Made by a program: the position numbers and the translations under genes. The notes below the pieces were generated by a model. That model was not told the DNA's origin. It ran no database searches and worked only from the letters and a program-made list of their open reading frames with translations. A DNA stretch of 64,000 nucleotides from Stappia indica (GTDB lineage Bacteria > Pseudomonadota > Alphaproteobacteria > Rhizobiales > Stappiaceae), in the NCBI RefSeq assembly GCF_009789575.1, contig NZ_CP046908.1, forward strand, positions 4,431,001 to 4,495,000, in the 5' to 3' direction. Positions 35,176 to 43,679 of the stretch are shown here, piece after piece; the stretch's first letter is position 1, and each line of letters starts with the position of its first letter.

Positions 35176-35218
35176 GCCGCGAACGCTGGCTCCAGCATTC
35201 GCGGCGATCATGTTTTTT
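35176..35218. terminator. Bidirectional Rho-independent terminator
   Basis: A 14-bp stem with one mismatch (GCCGCGAACGCTGG paired with CCAGCATTCGCGGC, 2-base loop) is followed by TTTTTT on the plus strand. On the minus strand it is followed by a T-rich run (GTTTTCGTTTTC). It lies between two convergent genes and can end both transcripts. Confidence 0.8.
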
Positions 35219-35276
35219 GAGAGCGTCGAAGGCGGCGTCCCGGTGGAGCCGCCCCGATCCCTGTCAGCAGAAGCCG

Positions 35277-35915
35277 TCAGGACGCCTTGGCGGCCGTCTC
35301 CTCGACGGTCTCGGCCACGGCCTCGGCGCCGCCCTTGGTGCGGTCGCGCGCGCGCTTGGCCAGTTCCTTGCCCTTCTCGAACTGCTCCTTATAGAAGGCG
35401 CGCATCTTGCTGGCGTCGAAGTCCATCAGCGAGCCGCCATCCTCGTAGTGGCGGGCGATGGAACGGCCGACCGCATAGGTCGATGCGCCGGCCACGACCG
35501 GCAGCGACACCATGCCGACCATCCAGCCGATGCCGGGGATGAGCTTGGTGGCGCTCGCCGCGACCGCATAGCCGGCCCCGTAGCCGAGCACGCCGCCGGC
35601 CAGCGCATAGATCACCTTGCGGCCCATCTTGTCGGAGAAGGGCTTGCCGTAGAGCTGCGACAGCTTCTGGATCATGCGCAGCTGGATCGCCACCACTGCG
35701 GCGATGTCGAAGATCGCCACCGGCACGATGCTGGCCGCCACGGAGGCGAGCACATAGTCCTTGGTAAGGCTCTCGGCCGTGAGCTGGCGGGCGATGTCGT
35801 CGTCGGACAGCGTGGCCGCTTCCGGAGCCCCGCCCTCGATCACGTCTTCCACGTCCGCCTCGATATCGGCGTCGCTGGCCGCAGCGGTCTTCTCGGCAGT
35901 GCTCTTGGTTGCCAT
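35277..35915 (-). CDS. DUF697-family membrane protein, 212 aa
   Basis: The start is taken at MATKSTAEKT because AGGAGAG lies at ribosome-binding distance upstream; the frame stays open further but that part is not protein-like. An acidic, Ala-rich head (about 1-45) precedes hydrophobic segments (YVLASVAASIVPVAIFDIAA, then LAGGVLGYGAGYAVAAS and LIPGIGWMVGMVSLPVVAGA). The signature IQLRMIQKLSQLYGKPF matches DUF697, seen in YcjF-like and GTPase-linked membrane proteins. The tail is a charged, Lys/Arg/Glu-rich helix (KEQFEKGKELAKRARDRTKG). Function is unknown. A second DUF697 gene and a ParA-like gene lie just upstream on the same strand. Confidence 0.8.
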   Translation of the reverse strand: MATKSTAEKTAAASDADIEADVEDVIEGGAPEAATLSDDDIARQLTAESLTKDYVLASVAASIVPVAIFDIAAVVAIQLRMIQKLSQLYGKPFSDKMGRKVIYALAGGVLGYGAGYAVAASATKLIPGIGWMVGMVSLPVVAGASTYAVGRSIARHYEDGGSLMDFDASKMRAFYKEQFEKGKELAKRARDRTKGGAEAVAETVEETAAKAS

Positions 35916-36099
35916 CCAAACTCTCCTGATGCTGTCCGAAGGCGCCTGTTGCGCGAGGATCCGAAATGCTGCCGCCGGAAGCGGACTGAATGATTTCCGG
36001 GAAATTCCGAGGAAACGGTACTCTTTCGAATCGAAAAAGGAAAGACTTGCAAGCTGTTGCGGCCCTGCTTTCGGCGCGATTTTCGCCCCTCGGTCCGTT

Positions 36100-36834
36100 T
36101 CAACCCTTGGTGCCCGCCCCCTCGACCGGCTCCCCGCGTTCCAGCCGCTCCACGAACACATCGCCGATCACCCGCGTCAGGGCGACGGCGGCGGCGGCGG
36201 TCACGGTCATGCCGACCAGGTTCGGACCCGGCGCCATCCTGAGCAGGCTGGTGGTGGTGAAGCTGGCGATGCCCGGCGCGCCGACGCCGGCCAGCAGCGA
36301 CAGGGCGATCCGGCCGCTGCGGTCCCGGTCGAGCGGGATCCTGTAACAGCGCGACAGTTCCCGCAGCATCCGCGCGACCAGGGCGGCGACGGCGGCAAGA
36401 TCGACCCATGGCAGCGGCACGAAGCCGGCAAGTCCCGCCAGCGTCGAATGCCGCTCGATGATCAGCCGCGCCCGCGCCCGGCGCAGCGCAGTGCCCGTCG
36501 GCGGCCGCGTCGTCAGGGCGCGGCCTTGGGAAGGGGGCACCTGCGTGCGCCCTGCATCGTCCCGTTCTGCCGTGGTCTTGGCCGCGGCTTCCGGCTGCCC
36601 GCTGGAGGCCGTGGCAGATGCGTTGGCAGGGGCCTCCGCCGGCACGTCCGCCTCCGGGGCGGGGCCTGCCTGCGGCGAAGCCGCCTTGGCCTCCGCCCTC
36701 CTGGCCGGCTCGCTTGCCGTAGCGGCAGCGGCGGGCTGCGCCTGCGGCGTGTCCTGCGCCTGTTCCGCCGCATGCATCTCGCGGCGGATGTCGTGGATCG
36801 TGCGCTGCAAGGTCCTGGGGAGTTTCCGGCTCAC
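36100..36834 (-). CDS. Second DUF697-like protein with long disordered head, 244 aa
   Basis: A GTG start overlaps the stop of the ParA-like gene (GTGA), so the two are translationally coupled; no other start fits the operon. Residues 1-35 form a basic helix (SRKLPRTLQRTIHDIRREM). Residues 35-115 are Ala/Pro/Glu-rich and probably disordered. Residues 120-240 hold the DUF697-like core (LPWVDLAAVAALVARMLREL followed by SRCYRIPLDRDRSGR and Gly/Ala-rich hydrophobic segments). Homologous in its core to the 212-aa protein downstream. Function unknown; coupling to a ParA ATPase suggests positional or envelope-linked work, which is inference. Confidence 0.78.
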   Translation of the reverse strand: MSRKLPRTLQRTIHDIRREMHAAEQAQDTPQAQPAAAATASEPARRAEAKAASPQAGPAPEADVPAEAPANASATASSGQPEAAAKTTAERDDAGRTQVPPSQGRALTTRPPTGTALRRARARLIIERHSTLAGLAGFVPLPWVDLAAVAALVARMLRELSRCYRIPLDRDRSGRIALSLLAGVGAPGIASFTTTSLLRMAPGPNLVGMTVTAAAAVALTRVIGDVFVERLERGEPVEGAGTKG

Positions 36835-37487
36835 GCGCTGCGCACCTTTCGTGTCGCCAGCAGGGCCTCGACCTCGCCGGCCAGGTCCTGCACGTCCTGC
36901 GCCGCCGCGCCGTCCGGCTGGGTCAGCGTCGGCGTCGCGCCGTAGAGCGCGGCCTCGGCGTAGGAGACCCGGTTCTGCAGCTCCTGCCGCAGCAGCGGGA
37001 AACCGGCCTCTTCCAGCTCGGCGCGGATGTGGCGGGCGATCACGCTGCCGCGCGTCGTCTGGGTCAGCACGCAGCGGAAGGTCGGCGCCCAGCCCTGAAC
37101 GCCGGCCATCAGCAGGCCGACCGTGTCGGTCATCCGGTCGACGTCGAGCGGCGACGGCTTGACCGGGATCAGCACCAGGTCGGCGACCGCAAGGCCCGCC
37201 GCGGTGATCTCGCTGTCGAAGCCCGGCGTGTCGACGACGATCAGGTCGTGATCGCCGGCCTGCTCCTTCACCGCCTTCCACATGTCCCGGTCGGCGCGGG
37301 CGATCACCGGCAGCCCGCCGAGCGCCTGCTCGCGCGCCGCCAGCCGGAGCACCGAATGCTGCGGGTCGGCATCGACCAGCAGGACCCGCCAGCCGCGCAT
37401 CCGCCAGTAGACGGCAAGGCAGCTGGCAAGCGTCGACTTGCCACTGCCGCCCTTCAGCGACGCGACGGTGATGACCTGCGCGCTCAT
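36831..37487 (-). CDS. ParA/MinD-family ATPase
   Basis: A 218-aa orphan ParA. The deviant Walker A KGGSGKST at about residues 12-19 has both conserved lysines, DADPQHS is the A' motif and LIVVDTPGFDSE the Walker B region. IPVKPSPLDVDRM follows the switch region as in other short ParA proteins. No ParB gene or parS-like site is adjacent. Instead the gene is coupled by a 4-bp overlap to a DUF697 membrane protein. Such orphans position protein cargo rather than DNA; the cargo here is unknown. Confidence 0.88.
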   Translation of the reverse strand: MSAQVITVASLKGGSGKSTLASCLAVYWRMRGWRVLLVDADPQHSVLRLAAREQALGGLPVIARADRDMWKAVKEQAGDHDLIVVDTPGFDSEITAAGLAVADLVLIPVKPSPLDVDRMTDTVGLLMAGVQGWAPTFRCVLTQTTRGSVIARHIRAELEEAGFPLLRQELQNRVSYAEAALYGATPTLTQPDGAAAQDVQDLAGEVEALLATRKVRSA

Positions 37488-37694
37488 GGCCGGTCTGCTC
37501 CCCTAAGCTGATTCCCCGTTTGCACTGCGTTAACTATAGCGCGTTTCGCAAGGACGGGATGCCCATCCCATGGGCGTTTCGGCCAAGGGATGCCGGGCGG
37601 TTCGCCGGCTGCGCTTGCGCTTGCCGCCGGTCTCCGACATGAACGCACATGCCGGGGCGCGATCCCCGTTGCCGCACCGTTCCGGGACCCTCTC

Positions 37695-39527
37695 ATGTCG
37701 CTCACCCTCGTCACCGCCGCCGATGCCGCCTTCGCCCCGACGCTGGCGCAATATCTGGCGAGCGTGAAGGCGAAGGGGCTCGACAGGGACGCCCGCATCG
37801 CCGTCTACGATCTCGGCCTCGATCCGGGCGAACGGGCGCGATTGGCCGCCCGGTTTCCGTTTGCGGAATTCCTGCCCTTCAGCCTGGTGCCCTATCCCGC
37901 CCATGTCGCGCCGTCCGCCGGGACCTACGCCTGGAAGCCGCTGGTGATCGCCGATGCGGCCGAGCGTTTCGGCGGGCGGATCTTCTGGTTCGACAGCGCG
38001 ACGCTCTTCCACGGCACGCTTGCAGAGCCGCTCGCCGAGCTTGCCCGCCATGGCGTCTATACCCTCTCAGGCCAATCGAACCTGGCGCAGCGCTGCGCGG
38101 TGTCGATCCGCGAGCGGCTCGGCGTCGATCCCGCCTTCCTCGATCGCCGCATCCGGGTCGGCGGCGTCGTCGGCTTCGACCTGGAGCAGCCGATCGCTCG
38201 CGACATTCTCATCGACTGGGCGGACCTGGCGCTCGACCCAGAGGTCTTCATTCCGGCGGCCCGCGACAACAGCCACAATGCCGATCAGGCGATCCTGTCG
38301 ATCCTGTTGTTCCGGGCCGAAGCCGCCGGTCGCCTGGTCTTGAACGAGGGCGACATCGACATCAGCTCGCCCCATCCGGTGCGCTGGATGAGCTCGCGCA
38401 ACAAGCTCGACCCCGCCCGCCCGCGCTGGAGCGATCCGCTCGCCCGTCTCTGGTATCGGCTCTACAAGGCCGGCGACCGGGCGAACCTGCGCTGGCAGGA
38501 CTTCTACCGCCGCCGCATCCTCGGCATGCACCGCTGGCCGAAGGAGAATTTCCGCACCTATGTGATGCGGGCGGGCGATGGGGCGCCGACGCCGGTGCCG
38601 TGCCCCGCGCTCAGCTATTACGCCGATCCTTTCCTGTGGCGGCGGGACGGGCGGCTCTGGCTCTTCGTGGAGGAGTTCCGCTATCCCGAGCAGCTCGGCC
38701 GCCTCGTTGCGATGGAACTCGGCGAGGACCTGCAGCCCGGTCCGCTGATGCCCGTCCTGCCGCTGCGCGAGCACGCGTCCTATCCCTTCCTCTTCGAGGC
38801 GGGCGGCGCGCTCTACATGCTGCCCGAGACCTGCGCGCTGCAGGCGCTCGATCTCTATGTCTGCGACCGTTTCCCCGACCGCTGGCGCCGGGTGAGGCGG
38901 ATCTTCGAGCAGGCGGATGCCGTCGACAGCGCGCTTTTCCGCCATGACGGCGCCTGGTGGATCCTCACCTGCGGCAAGCCGCTGGGGCAGGACGGCGCGC
39001 GCACGCTCGCCTTGTATCGCAGCGAGGATCTGCTCACCGGCGCGTTCGAGCCGCACCCGGTCAACGCCGAGGGCATCTTCGCCGATGGGGACTACGGCTT
39101 CGGCCGCGGCGCGGGCAGCATCCTGCGCGACGAGACCGGCCTCCTGCGCGTCATGCAGAAGAACCTGACCTATTACGGACAGGGCGCCGAGCTCCGCCGC
39201 ATTACGCGTCTCGATGCGCAAGGCTATCGCGAGGAGCCGGCCGAGCGCGACCATCCGCTGGCGCGCCTCGCGGAGCTGGCCTCGCCGCACCACATCGTCC
39301 TGCATGACGATGTCATCGCCTTCGATGTGCGCGCCCGGGTCGGCTTCGTCTCCGGCCTGCCGTGGATCGGCCGCGCGCTGAGCGCGCTCGACCCGGCGGC
39401 CAAGCGCTTCCTGTCGGGTGCGCCCGGTCTTGCCGGCGAGATCGCTGCGGCGGTCAGCGCGGCGTGTCGCCGCCTGCGGCCAGTCGATGGCCGCCCACCG
39501 TCCAGCGATCCGCCATGTGACGGATGA
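37695..39527 (+). CDS. Two-domain glycan-type protein: GT-like N-terminus plus beta-propeller-like C-terminus
   Basis: About 610 aa from the ATG of MSLTLVTAADAAFAPTLAQY; an upstream ATG at 37590 in the same frame is less likely because the extra 35 residues look non-coding. Residues 1-250 resemble a nucleotide-sugar glycosyltransferase-like fold (IFWFDSATLFHG, VGGVVGFDLEQP, NSHNADQAILSILLF). Residues 300-590 contain propeller-like repeats (ADPFLWRRDGRLWLFVEE, YPFLFEAGGALYMLPET, DSALFRHDGAWWIL) of the kind found with glucosamine inositolphosphorylceramide transferase-like and GH43-like domains. No signal peptide. Its 3' end overlaps the convergent glycosyltransferase gene by 74 bp. Likely surface-glycan synthesis; substrate unknown. 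Confidence 0.7.
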   Translation: MSLTLVTAADAAFAPTLAQYLASVKAKGLDRDARIAVYDLGLDPGERARLAARFPFAEFLPFSLVPYPAHVAPSAGTYAWKPLVIADAAERFGGRIFWFDSATLFHGTLAEPLAELARHGVYTLSGQSNLAQRCAVSIRERLGVDPAFLDRRIRVGGVVGFDLEQPIARDILIDWADLALDPEVFIPAARDNSHNADQAILSILLFRAEAAGRLVLNEGDIDISSPHPVRWMSSRNKLDPARPRWSDPLARLWYRLYKAGDRANLRWQDFYRRRILGMHRWPKENFRTYVMRAGDGAPTPVPCPALSYYADPFLWRRDGRLWLFVEEFRYPEQLGRLVAMELGEDLQPGPLMPVLPLREHASYPFLFEAGGALYMLPETCALQALDLYVCDRFPDRWRRVRRIFEQADAVDSALFRHDGAWWILTCGKPLGQDGARTLALYRSEDLLTGAFEPHPVNAEGIFADGDYGFGRGAGSILRDETGLLRVMQKNLTYYGQGAELRRITRLDAQGYREEPAERDHPLARLAELASPHHIVLHDDVIAFDVRARVGFVSGLPWIGRALSALDPAAKRFLSGAPGLAGEIAAAVSAACRRLRPVDGRPPSSDPPCDG

Positions 39528-40443
39528 CGATGGTGTTGTTGCGGCTTTCGGGCGTGCCTTCGCCGCTGTTGACCTTACCCAGGCTGTTGGCCCGGTAGAA
39601 CGACTGGCGGGTGATGAGCTGGAAGCCCGCACGTGCCGCCGGCACCACGTATTTGCGCGCCGCGCAATGCCCTGAGATCCACACGTCGTCGACATAGAAC
39701 GCCGCCGGCGGCGCACCGCGATGGGTCAGCATCCCCTCCATGTCGGGAAAGAAGCGCGGCCGCACCAGATAGCCGGAAAACCCTTGCAGGATGTCGATCT
39801 CGTAGCGCTTGCGCAGCCGGCGGGCGCGGATCGGCGTCGGCGGCTGCATGTAGAGATTGCTGCGGATCGTCGTCGGGCGGTCGGTCAGGTCGGCCGGCAC
39901 CACCCAGCCGGAGAGGCCGATGGCCGCATCCCGATCGACCTCCGCCTCGCTCGCCAGCACCTTCAGGAAATCCGGCGGATAGATCCGGTCGTCGTCCACC
40001 ACCACGATGGCGGCATCCGCATCGAGGGCGGTGAGGCTGGGAAACAGCTTCGTCGCCGGGCCGAAATCCTCGCAGCGCACGATGGTGACGGTGGCAAGCC
40101 TCGACAGCCATTCGGGGATCTCGTAGCCGCAGTTTTCCCGGCGCGAGTGATGCGGCACGTTGAGGCGGATTTCCGCCGGCGGCAGCGACTGGTCGAGCAG
40201 GCTCTTCAGCGTCATGCCGATATGCTCGATGCGGCTCGGGATCGTCGTCAGCGTCACCACCGGGCCGCGCGCCTCGGCGGCCTGCGCCTTTCGGTCCAGC
40301 TCGGCGATGTCGCGCCGCGCCAGCCTGCGCGCACGAAAAAGGTCGGCGATCAGCGTCTCGCCTTCGAAGAAATCGTGGACGGCGATGGCCGTGGCCGCAC
40401 CGCCGCCGATTGCGGCCAGCACCAGGCCTGTGACGAACGACAT
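39454..40443 (-). CDS. Membrane-anchored GT2-like glycosyltransferase
   Basis: A 329-aa protein with an N-terminal hydrophobic helix (TGLVLAAIGGGAATAIAV) and a GT-A-like core: VVTLTTIPSRIEHI at the nucleotide-binding strand, a VVDDDRIYPPDF segment that supplies the DxD motif, and YVDDVWISGHCAA, the acidic acceptor-side motif. Family-level assignment only; donor and acceptor cannot be read from sequence. It is convergent with the two-domain glycan protein and overlaps its last 74 bp, suggesting the two arose or work together. Confidence 0.72.
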   Translation of the reverse strand: MSFVTGLVLAAIGGGAATAIAVHDFFEGETLIADLFRARRLARRDIAELDRKAQAAEARGPVVTLTTIPSRIEHIGMTLKSLLDQSLPPAEIRLNVPHHSRRENCGYEIPEWLSRLATVTIVRCEDFGPATKLFPSLTALDADAAIVVVDDDRIYPPDFLKVLASEAEVDRDAAIGLSGWVVPADLTDRPTTIRSNLYMQPPTPIRARRLRKRYEIDILQGFSGYLVRPRFFPDMEGMLTHRGAPPAAFYVDDVWISGHCAARKYVVPAARAGFQLITRQSFYRANSLGKVNSGEGTPESRNNTIVIRHMADRWTVGGHRLAAGGDTPR

Positions 40444-40479
40444 GGGTCCCTTTCCTTGGCCTTTGTTTGCTGCGGCTGC

Positions 40480-41049
40480 TCAGAGCGCCTGCTGCCACTC
40501 GCGGATCGCGTCGACCGGCCAGACCAGCATCAGCACGTTGAGGGTAAGGTTGTCGCGGATGACGGCGAGTGCGACCAGCTCCATGGCGATGGCCAGCAGC
40601 ACGGTCACCCAGACCGGCAGTTGCAGCGCCAGCCAGAAGCCGACCAGCATCCACAGCACGTCGAAGACCGAGTTCAGCACGCTGTCGCCGGTATAGCCGG
40701 CTGCGATGGTCGCCTCGCGGTAGCGGTCGATGATCCAGGGGCTGTTCTCGACGATTTCCCACGCCGCCTCGATGAAGATCGAGCCGACCGCCCGCCAGCC
40801 CATGGAGAGCCTGGGCGTCAGGAGGTGGAACAGGCCGTAGAACAGCATCCCGTGGATGACATGCGAAGGCATGTACCAGTCGGCGATATGCTGCGAATTG
40901 TCGGAGGATGTGACGTCCGACGTCCACAGCTTGATTTCCCCGCAGGTGCAGATCGGCACCCGCCCCATGGCCAGCAGGATGACGGCGGTCAGCGCGATCA
41001 AGGCGAGCGCGACGAGAAGGGGGAGGGCGCCTTTTCGCGAAAGCGTCAT
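40480..41049 (-). CDS. UPF0314 / DUF2585 membrane protein
   Basis: 189 aa from the ATG of MTLSRKGALPLLVALAL; the frame stays open far upstream inside the antisense of prfC, so the start is set by the hydrophobic N-terminus. It has the family's conserved segments ICTCGEIKLWTSDV, QHIADWYMPSHVIHGMLFY, EAAWEIVENSPWIIDRYR and GYTGDSVLNSVFDV. About five membrane helices. The family is almost confined to Alphaproteobacteria, which supports the taxonomic call. No function is established. Confidence 0.9.
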   Translation of the reverse strand: MTLSRKGALPLLVALALIALTAVILLAMGRVPICTCGEIKLWTSDVTSSDNSQHIADWYMPSHVIHGMLFYGLFHLLTPRLSMGWRAVGSIFIEAAWEIVENSPWIIDRYREATIAAGYTGDSVLNSVFDVLWMLVGFWLALQLPVWVTVLLAIAMELVALAVIRDNLTLNVLMLVWPVDAIREWQQAL

Positions 41050-41226
41050 CGAGGGGTATCCTGCATTGGGCCGTTTCGGGGGAGGACTTCGCTTGAGCCG
41101 CCAGCTATGGGCGGTAACGCGGCCATGCGCAAGCGGCACTGGAATTTGCCGGCGCAAACGATTAGACCTCTGGCCACGAAACCGGGCCGCAATCGGCACC
41201 GCGCCACGAAATTCCATGGAGAGCGC

Positions 41227-42867
41227 ATGAGCCTCACCGAAGTCCAGGCCGAAGGCGGCCGGGAGACGGGGCCGGACGCGGCAAGCCACCTGTCGCGCCG
41301 GACCTTCGCCATCATCTCGCATCCGGACGCCGGCAAGACGACGCTGACGGAAAAGCTGCTGCTGTCGGGCGGCGCCATTCGCGCTGCCGGCCAGGTCCGT
41401 GCGCGCGGCGAGCGCCGCCGCGCCCGCTCGGACTGGATGAAGATCGAGCAGGAACGCGGCATCTCGGTCTCGTCCTCGGTCATGACCTTCGAGCGCGACG
41501 GTATCACCTTCAACCTGCTCGACACGCCGGGCCACGAGGACTTCTCGGAAGATACCTATCGCACGCTGACCGCCGTCGATGCGGCGATCATGGTCATCGA
41601 CGCGGCCAAGGGCATCGAGACGCAGACGCGCAAGCTCTTCGAGGTCTGCCGCCTGCGCGACATCCCGATCATCACCTTCGTCAACAAGATCGACCGCGAA
41701 GGCCGCCACCCGCTGGAAGCGCTGGACGAGATCCAGGAGGCGCTGGCCCTCGACGTGGTGCCGATGACCTGGCCGGTCGGCATGGGCTCCGACTTCTTCG
41801 GCGTCTACGACTGGCAGGCGAAGCGCTTCCTCACTTCGTCCGAAGGGCGCGGCACCCGCTTCGACAGCATCGTTGACGTCTCCGGCCTCGACGATCCGGC
41901 GCTCACCGAGCGTGTCTTCCCGAACGTGCTCGCCGAGCTGGAGGAGAATGTCGAGCTCGGGGCCGAGGCCTATCCGGCCTTCGACCGCGAGGCGTTCCTC
42001 GAAGGGCACATGACGCCGGTCTTCTTCGGCTCGGCGCTGCGCGATTACGGCGTCGAGGAGATCATCCAGTTCATCGCCCGTTTCGGCCCCGCGCCGCATG
42101 CGCAGCCGGCAACGACCCGCATCATCCGCCCGGAAGAGCCGAAGGTGACCGGCTTCGTCTTCAAGGTGCAGGCCAACATGGACCCCAAGCACCGCGACCG
42201 CATCGCCTTCGTGCGCCTGTGCTCGGGCACCTTCCGGCGCGGCATGAAGCTGAAGCATGTGCGCGCCAACAAGACCATTGCCGTCTCCGCGCCGATCTTC
42301 TTCTTCGCCGAGGAGCGCGAGCTTGCCGAGACCGCCTATCCGGGCGACGTCATCGGCGTGCCCAACCACGGCCAGCTGCGCGTCGGCGACACCTTGAGCG
42401 AGGGCGAGGAGATCCACGTCACCGGCCTGCCGGCCTTCGCGCCGGAAGTGCTGCGCCGCGTGCGCCTGTCCGACACGATGCGCGTCAAACAGATGCGCCA
42501 GGGCCTGATGGATCTCGCCGAGGAAGGCCTCGTGCAGATCTTCAAGCCGCAGATCGGCTCCAACTGGATCGTCGGCGTCGTTGGCGTGCTGCAGCTCGAC
42601 GTGGTGGTCGACCGCCTGCGCAACGAATATGCGACCGAGATCGGCTTCGAGGCGGCGCCCTTCAGCACCGCGCGCTGGATCGAGTGCGACGACGAGCTCA
42701 AGCTGCGCAAGTTCCTGGAGTCCAACCCCTCCAGCGTCGCCCAGGACCGCGACGACCGGCCCGTTTACCTTTTCAAGAACTCTTGGGAGGTAAACTACGT
42801 TGGAGAGAAGAACCCGGACATCCGCTTCCGCGAGACCCGCGAGATCGTGCATACGCCGGAAGGGTGA
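41227..42867 (+). CDS. prfC: Peptide chain release factor 3
   Basis: A 546-aa translational GTPase that recycles RF1/RF2 after termination. G1 is SHPDAGKTTLTEK (about 32-44), the switch I/effector segment includes EQERGISVSSSV, G3 is DTPGHEDFSEDTYR and G4 is NKIDREGRHP, a combination specific to RF3 rather than EF-G. The C-terminal domains include QMRQGLMDLAEEGLVQIF and VGVLQLDVVVDRL. Start: GGAGAG lies just upstream of the ATG. Length matches the family (about 530 aa). It is divergent from UPF0314, with 177 bp between them. Confidence 0.97.
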   Translation: MSLTEVQAEGGRETGPDAASHLSRRTFAIISHPDAGKTTLTEKLLLSGGAIRAAGQVRARGERRRARSDWMKIEQERGISVSSSVMTFERDGITFNLLDTPGHEDFSEDTYRTLTAVDAAIMVIDAAKGIETQTRKLFEVCRLRDIPIITFVNKIDREGRHPLEALDEIQEALALDVVPMTWPVGMGSDFFGVYDWQAKRFLTSSEGRGTRFDSIVDVSGLDDPALTERVFPNVLAELEENVELGAEAYPAFDREAFLEGHMTPVFFGSALRDYGVEEIIQFIARFGPAPHAQPATTRIIRPEEPKVTGFVFKVQANMDPKHRDRIAFVRLCSGTFRRGMKLKHVRANKTIAVSAPIFFFAEERELAETAYPGDVIGVPNHGQLRVGDTLSEGEEIHVTGLPAFAPEVLRRVRLSDTMRVKQMRQGLMDLAEEGLVQIFKPQIGSNWIVGVVGVLQLDVVVDRLRNEYATEIGFEAAPFSTARWIECDDELKLRKFLESNPSSVAQDRDDRPVYLFKNSWEVNYVGEKNPDIRFRETREIVHTPEG

Positions 42868-42963
42868 GTCTGGGGTGCGCCGGGGCGCGCGCTGCAGGCC
42901 GCTTCACGGCGCATGGAAGTGCAGGGTGAGGACACGGAAGGCGTAATGAGTGCGCCTTTTCCT

Positions 42964-42982
42964 TGCATTGCACAGCAATGCA
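42964..42982. repeat. Perfect inverted repeat upstream of the Nudix gene
   Basis: TGCATTGC, a 3-base spacer ACA, then GCAATGCA: a perfect 8-bp dyad. It lies in a locally AT-rich stretch about 90 bp before the Nudix start. The short spacer makes an RNA hairpin poor, so a protein-binding operator is more likely. No T-run follows, so it is not a standard terminator for prfC. Confidence 0.5.
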
Positions 42983-43073
42983 TCCTATTTAATACCGATA
43001 CGCCGTTTGTTCGACGGCTTCATGATTCCATGCGTTTCGTCAAAGGCTAAGTGACCGAAGGGGGCTTGTTGCC

Positions 43074-43583
43074 ATGGCCCTGGCATTCCCGACCGTACCG
43101 AAGGCATCGACCCGCGTCTCACGCGTGCTCGAGACCCTGCGCCTTTGGCTCGGCGGAAAGCCGGAGGCGGTGCAGGTCGCAGCCCTTCCCTGGCGGCGGG
43201 ATGCTGAGGGGCGCCTTCTGGTGCTTCTCGCCACCAGCCGCGATACCGGGCGCTGGGTCCTGCCCAAGGGCTGGCCGCAAAAGGGCCGTTCGCTCAGCGA
43301 GACGGCTGCAGTCGAGGCCTGGGAAGAGGCGGGTCTTTCCGGCCGTATCGGCCGCGATCCGCTCGGCAGCTATTTCTATCGCAAGCTTCTCGACAACGGG
43401 CTGCGCCGCCGCGTGCGCGTGCAGGTCTTTCCGCTTGCCGTTGCCGACGAGGCGCAGGACTGGCCGGAAAAGGGCCAGCGCGAGCTGCGCTGGTTCGCGC
43501 CCCAGGACGCGGCCCGCAACGTCCACGAGCCGGAGCTCGCCCGTATTCTCGGCAATGCCCGGCTTCTGGAGGCGTTGCGGTGA
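43074..43583 (+). CDS. Nudix hydrolase
   Basis: A 169-aa Nudix protein. The box runs GWPQKGRSLSETAAVEAWEE followed by AGL. It keeps the metal-binding Glu pair (EE) and preceding Glu, but Val stands where most members have the Arg of REUxEE. WVLPKGWPQKG and the short length resemble alphaproteobacterial relatives of diphosphoinositol-polyphosphate phosphohydrolases; the substrate is uncertain. It lies 96 bp before a PiT phosphate transporter, a possible phosphate-metabolism link. Confidence 0.88.
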   Translation: MALAFPTVPKASTRVSRVLETLRLWLGGKPEAVQVAALPWRRDAEGRLLVLLATSRDTGRWVLPKGWPQKGRSLSETAAVEAWEEAGLSGRIGRDPLGSYFYRKLLDNGLRRRVRVQVFPLAVADEAQDWPEKGQRELRWFAPQDAARNVHEPELARILGNARLLEALR

Positions 43584-43679
43584 TTTCCGTCTCCCTGTTC
43601 ATCGGCAGGTGATGGACTTGCAGCCTTCGCCTGGGGCGGCCGTCGCCGGATCGTTACGTTTTGCGCGCAGCATGGCGCC

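Noticed and set aside
35993-36037. Small dyads ATTTCC-G-GGAAAT and TTTCGA-A-TCGAAA upstream of the DUF697 gene
   Set aside because: Six-base arms are expected by chance at this density; no promoter geometry ties them to a gene.
40480-42852. 790-codon minus-strand frame covering prfC
   Set aside because: Only its last 189 codons (UPF0314) look real; the rest is antisense to prfC.
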